This document shows, piece after piece, positions 6,501 to 9,608 of a DNA stretch of 9,608 nt. Every line of letters begins with the position of its first letter. Positions within the stretch are counted from its first letter, which is position 1. The stretch is from Bacillota bacterium (lineage in GTDB: Bacteria; Bacillota; Clostridia; Peptostreptococcales; Anaerovoracaceae), in assembly GCA_016302925.1 (NCBI GenBank), contig JAEDMR010000070.1, forward strand, positions 1 to 9,608, given 5' to 3'. The position numbers and the translations under genes were made by a program. The notes below the pieces were generated by a model that saw only the letters and a list, made by a program, of their open reading frames with translations, did not search any database and had not been told where the DNA came from.

Positions 6501-7310
6501 GTTGATGACTCTTCTGTACAGGTCATTCAGGTCAGAAGTGGCGAACCGGCCGCCGTCCAGCTGTACCATCGGACGCAGATCCGGCGGAATGACCGGGATC
6601 ACATCCATCACCATCCATTCCGGACGGTTTCCGGAAAGGCGCAGCGCTTCGATGACTTCCAGTCGTCTTACGATTCTGACTTTTTTCTGGCCGGATGCAT
6701 CCTTCAGCTTGGATCTCAGATCTGCAGACAGTTCCTCCAGATCGATCTGTTCCAGCAGTTCCTTGATGGTTTCCGCACCCATGCCTGCCTTAAATTCATT
6801 TCCCGGCTGATCCTTGTACTGGCGATATTCCTGTTCAGTCAGGATCTGCTTGTAGCTCAAATCCGTATTGCCCGGATCGGTTACGATATATGCCGCAAAG
6901 TAGAGGACCTTTTCCAGGTTTCTCGGTGTGATGTCCAGGCACAGACCCATTCTGGAAGGAATGCCTTTGAAATACCAGATGTGGGAAACCGGCGCAGCCA
7001 GTTTGATGTGTCCCATTCTCTCTCTTCTCACCTTGGCCTTGGTTACTTCTACACCGCAGCGGTCGCAGACGATGCCCTTGTAGCGGATGCGCTTGTACTT
7101 GCCGCAGTGGCATTCCCAGTCCTTGGTCGGTCCGAAAATCCGTTCGCAGTACAGGCCATCCCGTTCTGGCTTCAGGGTTCTGTAGTTGATGGTTTCCGGC
7201 TTGGTTACTTCACCGTGGGACCATTCCAGAATCTTTTCCGGAGAAGCCAGATTGATCTGTATTGACTCAAAATTATTTAATTCATAATCATTGTTCACGT
7301 TATTGTTCAA
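3546..7310 (-). CDS. rpoC: DNA-directed RNA polymerase subunit beta'
   Basis: This gene encodes a complete 1254-residue beta', the larger catalytic subunit of RNA polymerase. Visible elements in order are the N-terminal zinc site (C67, C69, C82, C85) and the active-site loop NADFDGD (454-460), whose three aspartates D456, D458 and D460 hold the catalytic Mg2+. After these come the bridge helix (about 755-795), the second zinc site (C803, C877, C884, C887), and the trigger loop with TQLTMRTFHTGG (917-928). The proteobacterial trigger-loop insertion is absent. The last 68 residues (from about 1187; nt 3752-3549) form an acidic tail with 28 Glu/Asp. I start at TTG 7310 (MNNNVNNDYELNNF). GGAGG (7322-7318) is 7 nt upstream, and the next candidate, a GTG four codons in, is too far away. 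The stop is TAG at 3548-3546. It follows rpoB after 20 nt and is surely co-transcribed. Confidence 0.98.
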   Translation of the reverse strand: MNNNVNNDYELNNFESIQINLASPEKILEWSHGEVTKPETINYRTLKPERDGLYCERIFGPTKDWECHCGKYKRIRYKGIVCDRCGVEVTKAKVRRERMGHIKLAAPVSHIWYFKGIPSRMGLCLDITPRNLEKVLYFAAYIVTDPGNTDLSYKQILTEQEYRQYKDQPGNEFKAGMGAETIKELLEQIDLEELSADLRSKLKDASGQKKVRIVRRLEVIEALRLSGNRPEWMVMDVIPVIPPDLRPMVQLDGGRFATSDLNDLYRRVINRNNRLNRLLELGAPDIIVRNEKRMLQEAVDSLIDNGRRGRAVTGPGSRPLKSLSDMLKGKQGRFRQNLLGKRVDYSGRSVIVVGPELKFYQCGLPKKMALELFKPFIMKELVEQGYAHNIKSAKRMVEKVRPEVWDVLEGVIKEHPVMLNRAPTLHRLGIQAFEPVLVEGKAIKLHPLVCTAFNADFDGDQMAVHVPLSVEAQAEARFLMLSSNNILAPKDGSPITTPTQDMILGSYYLTHPGVPERNTYAEKGDGKVFTDLDEMLMAYQTGVVGIHAKVKVRMYKEGDTTGKLVESTVGRFIFNQEIPQDLGFVDRETDPYSLEVDFLCDKKKLGKIIDKCYRKHGNTGTVIMLDYIKSMGYKYSTKAAVTISVSDMEIPENKWDIVADAEAEVDKYEKAYRMGFMSNQERYEQIIKIWSKATDDVADALMDSLDSMNNLFIMANSGARGSKNQIRQVGGMRGLMANATGKTVEIPIKSNFREGLSILEYFISSNGARKGLADTALRTADSGYLTRRLVDVSHNVIVREFDCGTDEGVEVRAFTDGKEVIEPLKQRIIGRVALLDVTDPQTGEVIVEQNEEISEAAADRIEEAGIESVAIRAVMTCHSRTGICAKCYGRNLATGEEVNIGEAVGITAAQSIGEPGTQLTMRTFHTGGVAGGDITQGLPRVEELFEARKPKGLAEICEGDGVVVSIEARKDNKTQVIVREEQEDREYVIPYGARLNVKVGDQVYAGGQITRGPLNPHDILRLNDVEGVYQYLLKEVQRVYKQQGVDINDKHIEVIVSQMLSKYKIEDAGDTDLLPGGLYGKYEIEEANQAAAEKDGEPCVAKRVLLGITKASLATNSFLSAASFQETTRVLTDAAIKGKNDKLMGLKENVIIGKLIPAGTGMKRYKNIDIDYGVNAEIMENYARQQELEAQMMEEEYEGYAEEGSEGAEDAVCFEEGAFEEMDPLERAAEEDAAEEAPEGEKPAENMPEIVELD

Positions 7311-7316
7311 AGGAGT

Positions 7317-7324
7317 CCCTCCCC
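7317..7324 (-). promoter_or_regulatory. Ribosome binding site that supports a TTG start for rpoC
   Basis: The 20-nt rpoB-rpoC gap contains GGGGAGGG (7324-7317). The core GGAGG lies 7 nt from TTG 7310 but 19 nt from the alternative GTG at 7298-7296, so TTG is preferred. No ATG is available near the family N-terminus. Confidence 0.8.
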
Positions 7325-7330
7325 TTTCTA

Positions 7331-9608
7331 TTACTCTTCTCTGAAATCTTCCACAAAACGCAGATCCTCATCGGTCGGTTCCACGTCGAATGAATCGTCG
7401 CCGAATTCGTCCTCCTCCGGACCTGCTTCCGAATAGCCCGCTTCAAAGAGCTTTTCATCGCTTTCCAGTTCTTCTTCGATGTCCATGATGCTTTCGATAC
7501 CTGTGATATCGTCGTCCATGTCTCCCGCATCCTTGAACTGGATTTCTTCATCGTTTTCAGACAGAACCTTCACGTCCAGACCCAGTGCCTGCATTTCCTT
7601 AATGAGTACCTTGAAGGACTCCGGAATGCCTGGCTTCGGAATGTTTTCGCCCTTGACGATGGCTTCGTAGGTCTTCACACGGCCCACGATATCGTCGGAC
7701 TTGACGGTCAGGATTTCCTGCAGTGTATAAGATGCACCGTATGCTTCCAGTGCCCATACTTCCATTTCACCGAAACGCTGTCCGCCGAACTGTGCTTTAC
7801 CGCCCAGCGGCTGCTGCGTTACCATGGAGTACGGACCGGTACTTCTGGCGTGAATCTTATCGTCTACCAGATGGTGGAGCTTCAGCATGTACATGTAGCC
7901 TACGGTAACCGGATTGTCGAAGAATTCGCCGGTCCGTCCGTCTCTCAGGCGGAGCTTTCCGGTCTTCGGATATCCGCATTCACCCAGCAGCTCCATGATA
8001 TCTTTTTCGTTGGCACCATCGAATACCGGCGTGGAGATGTACCAGCCCTTCTTCTTGGCAGCCAGACCCAGATGTACCTCCAGTACCTGTCCGACATTCA
8101 TTCGGGAAGGTACACCCAGAGGATTCAGCATCACCTGCAGCGGCTGACCGTTATCCATGAACGGCATATCCTCTTCCGGCAGAATTCTGGAAATAACACC
8201 CTTGTTTCCGTGACGTCCGGCCATCTTGTCGCCCACGTTGATCTTACGCTTGGTGGCGATATAGCAGCGAACCAGCTTGTTTACACCCGGCGGAAGTTCG
8301 TCTCCGTTTTCTCTGGAGAAAATCTTCACGTCCACGATAATACCGGTTTCGCCGTGCGGAACGCGCAGGGAGGTATCCCGCACTTCTCTGGCCTTTTCCC
8401 CGAAGATGGCACGCAGCAGTCTTTCTTCTGCGGTCAGCTCCGTTTCCCCCTTCGGCGTAACCTTACCTACCAGAATGTCAGAAGAGTTTACTTCTGCACC
8501 GATACGGATGATGCCTTCTTCATCCAGATCCCGCAGTGCATCTTCGCCTACGTTCGGAATGTCTCTGGTGATTTCCTCCGGTCCCAGCTTGGTGTCACGG
8601 GCTTCCGCTTCATATTCCTCGATATGAAGGGAAGTCAGCACGTCTTCCATGAGAAGACGTTCGTTCAGAATGATTGCGTCCTCGTAGTTGTAGCCTTCCC
8701 AGGTCATAAAACCGATGAGAAGGTTCTTCCCCAGTGCGATTTCGCCCAGATCCGTAGACGGACCGTCAGCAATGACTTCTCCTGCCTCAATGTGCTCACC
8801 GTGACTTACGATCGGGCGCTGGTTGATGCAGGTTCCCTGGTTGGAACGCTTAAACTTCAGTAATTTATAGGAATCCGTACCGTTGTCTGCGTCTCTGCGG
8901 ATCACAATCTTATCCGCATCCACGTATTCTACGGTACCGGTGTTCTTGGCCAGAATCACGACGCCGGAGTCTCTCGCAGCCTTGTATTCCATACCGGTTC
9001 CGACAATCGGTGCTTCCGCCACCAGCAGAGGTACAGCCTGACGCTGCATGTTGGAACCCATCAGGGCACGGTTGGCGTCGTCGTTTTCCAGGAACGGAAT
9101 CATGGCTGTTGCTACAGAAACTACTTGCTTCGGTGATACGTCCATGTAATCGATGTGTTCTCTCGCTACCAGAGCGATTTCACCGTGCTCACCACGGGAA
9201 GCCACCTTGGCATTGACGAAGTGACCTTCGCTGTCCAGCGGCTCATTGGCCTGAGCCACAATCATCATTTCTTCTTCGTCAGCCGTAAGATAATGAATTT
9301 CATCCGTAACCACATGGGTTTCCTTATCCACCAGACGATACGGCGTTTCAATGAAGCCGTACTGGTTGATCACCCCATAGGTGGTCAGAGACCCGATCAG
9401 ACCGATGTTCGGACCTTCCGGTGTCTCGATCGGGCACATTCTTCCGTAGTGGGAGTGGTGTACATCTCGCACTTCGAAGCCCGCTCTTTCTCTGGACAGA
9501 CCACCGGGACCCAACGCAGAAAGTCTTCTTTTATGGGTCAGTTCTGCCAGCGGATTGTTCTGGTCCATAAACTGGGACAGCTGGGAACTTCCGAAGAATT
9601 CCTTGATG
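7331..9608 (-). CDS. rpoB: DNA-directed RNA polymerase subunit beta, C-terminal ~758 residues (5' part outside the window)
   Basis: The frame is open from the window edge (first full codon Ile 9607-9605) to TAA 7333-7331, giving 758 residues. Roughly 450-500 N-terminal residues are missing. It begins in rifampicin cluster I: IKEFFGSSQLSQFMDQ continues through NPLAELTHKRRLSALG. The residues equivalent to E. coli Q513, D516, H526, R529 and S531 are all wild type. Further on are RMCPIETPEGPNIGL, the catalytic-face segment GDKMAGRHGNKGVIS (about nt 8230-8190, with lysines matching E. coli K1065 and K1073), and QRFGEMEVWALEAYGA near the C-terminus. Like RpoC it ends in an acidic tail (about nt 7560-7334). 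The beta subunit forms the other half of the active-site cleft, the RNA exit channel and the rifamycin pocket. An internal ATG at 9568 is not the start, because conserved residues continue upstream of it. Confidence 0.98.
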   Translation of the reverse strand, partial: IKEFFGSSQLSQFMDQNNPLAELTHKRRLSALGPGGLSRERAGFEVRDVHHSHYGRMCPIETPEGPNIGLIGSLTTYGVINQYGFIETPYRLVDKETHVVTDEIHYLTADEEEMMIVAQANEPLDSEGHFVNAKVASRGEHGEIALVAREHIDYMDVSPKQVVSVATAMIPFLENDDANRALMGSNMQRQAVPLLVAEAPIVGTGMEYKAARDSGVVILAKNTGTVEYVDADKIVIRRDADNGTDSYKLLKFKRSNQGTCINQRPIVSHGEHIEAGEVIADGPSTDLGEIALGKNLLIGFMTWEGYNYEDAIILNERLLMEDVLTSLHIEEYEAEARDTKLGPEEITRDIPNVGEDALRDLDEEGIIRIGAEVNSSDILVGKVTPKGETELTAEERLLRAIFGEKAREVRDTSLRVPHGETGIIVDVKIFSRENGDELPPGVNKLVRCYIATKRKINVGDKMAGRHGNKGVISRILPEEDMPFMDNGQPLQVMLNPLGVPSRMNVGQVLEVHLGLAAKKKGWYISTPVFDGANEKDIMELLGECGYPKTGKLRLRDGRTGEFFDNPVTVGYMYMLKLHHLVDDKIHARSTGPYSMVTQQPLGGKAQFGGQRFGEMEVWALEAYGASYTLQEILTVKSDDIVGRVKTYEAIVKGENIPKPGIPESFKVLIKEMQALGLDVKVLSENDEEIQFKDAGDMDDDITGIESIMDIEEELESDEKLFEAGYSEAGPEEDEFGDDSFDVEPTDEDLRFVEDFREE

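Noticed and set aside
4158..7265. A 1035-codon plus-strand open frame opposite rpoC as a gene
   Set aside because: Same codon-register shadow effect; no start signal and no protein-family features.

Overview
The window is a segment of the bacterial RNA polymerase / str operon. All six genes lie on the minus strand and are transcribed from high to low coordinates: rpoB (3' part) - rpoC - rpsL - rpsG - fusA - tuf (first 23 codons). The genome is most likely a member of the Bacillota, class Clostridia. Three things point there: strong GGAGG-type ribosome binding sites, use of TTG and GTG starts, and a 1254-residue beta' subunit without the large proteobacterial trigger-loop insertion. Base composition looks intermediate. 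I cannot name a genus from sequence alone.

Layout along transcription: rpoB enters at 9608 already open and stops at 7331. After 20 nt rpoC runs 7310-3546 from a TTG start. A 132-nt gap follows. It holds a near-consensus sigma-A promoter (TTGACA, 18-nt spacer, TGG-TAAAAT) starting about 10 nt past the rpoC stop, then a perfect 10-bp hairpin in the predicted rpsL leader. The L7Ae-family gene (ybxF/rplGB) found here in many Bacillota is absent. rpsL (3413-2985) is followed by an unusually long 293-nt non-coding gap full of repeats and inverted repeats. Then come rpsG (2691-2221, GTG start), a 12-nt gap, fusA (2208-145), a 74-nt gap with an 8-bp hairpin, and the start of tuf.

Together the genes encode the two large catalytic subunits of RNA polymerase, two 30S proteins (S12 at the decoding centre, S7 at the head) and the two main elongation GTPases. 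The internal promoter would let the str part (rpsL-rpsG-fusA-tuf) be expressed above or apart from rpoBC. The structured rpsL-rpsG gap sits where E. coli places S7 feedback control, so it is the best candidate for an unstudied regulatory RNA here.

The coding content is conserved housekeeping. I see no mobile element, CRISPR array, tRNA, rRNA or defence system. The parts worth a second look are the three intergenic regions and the acidic tails of RpoB and RpoC.
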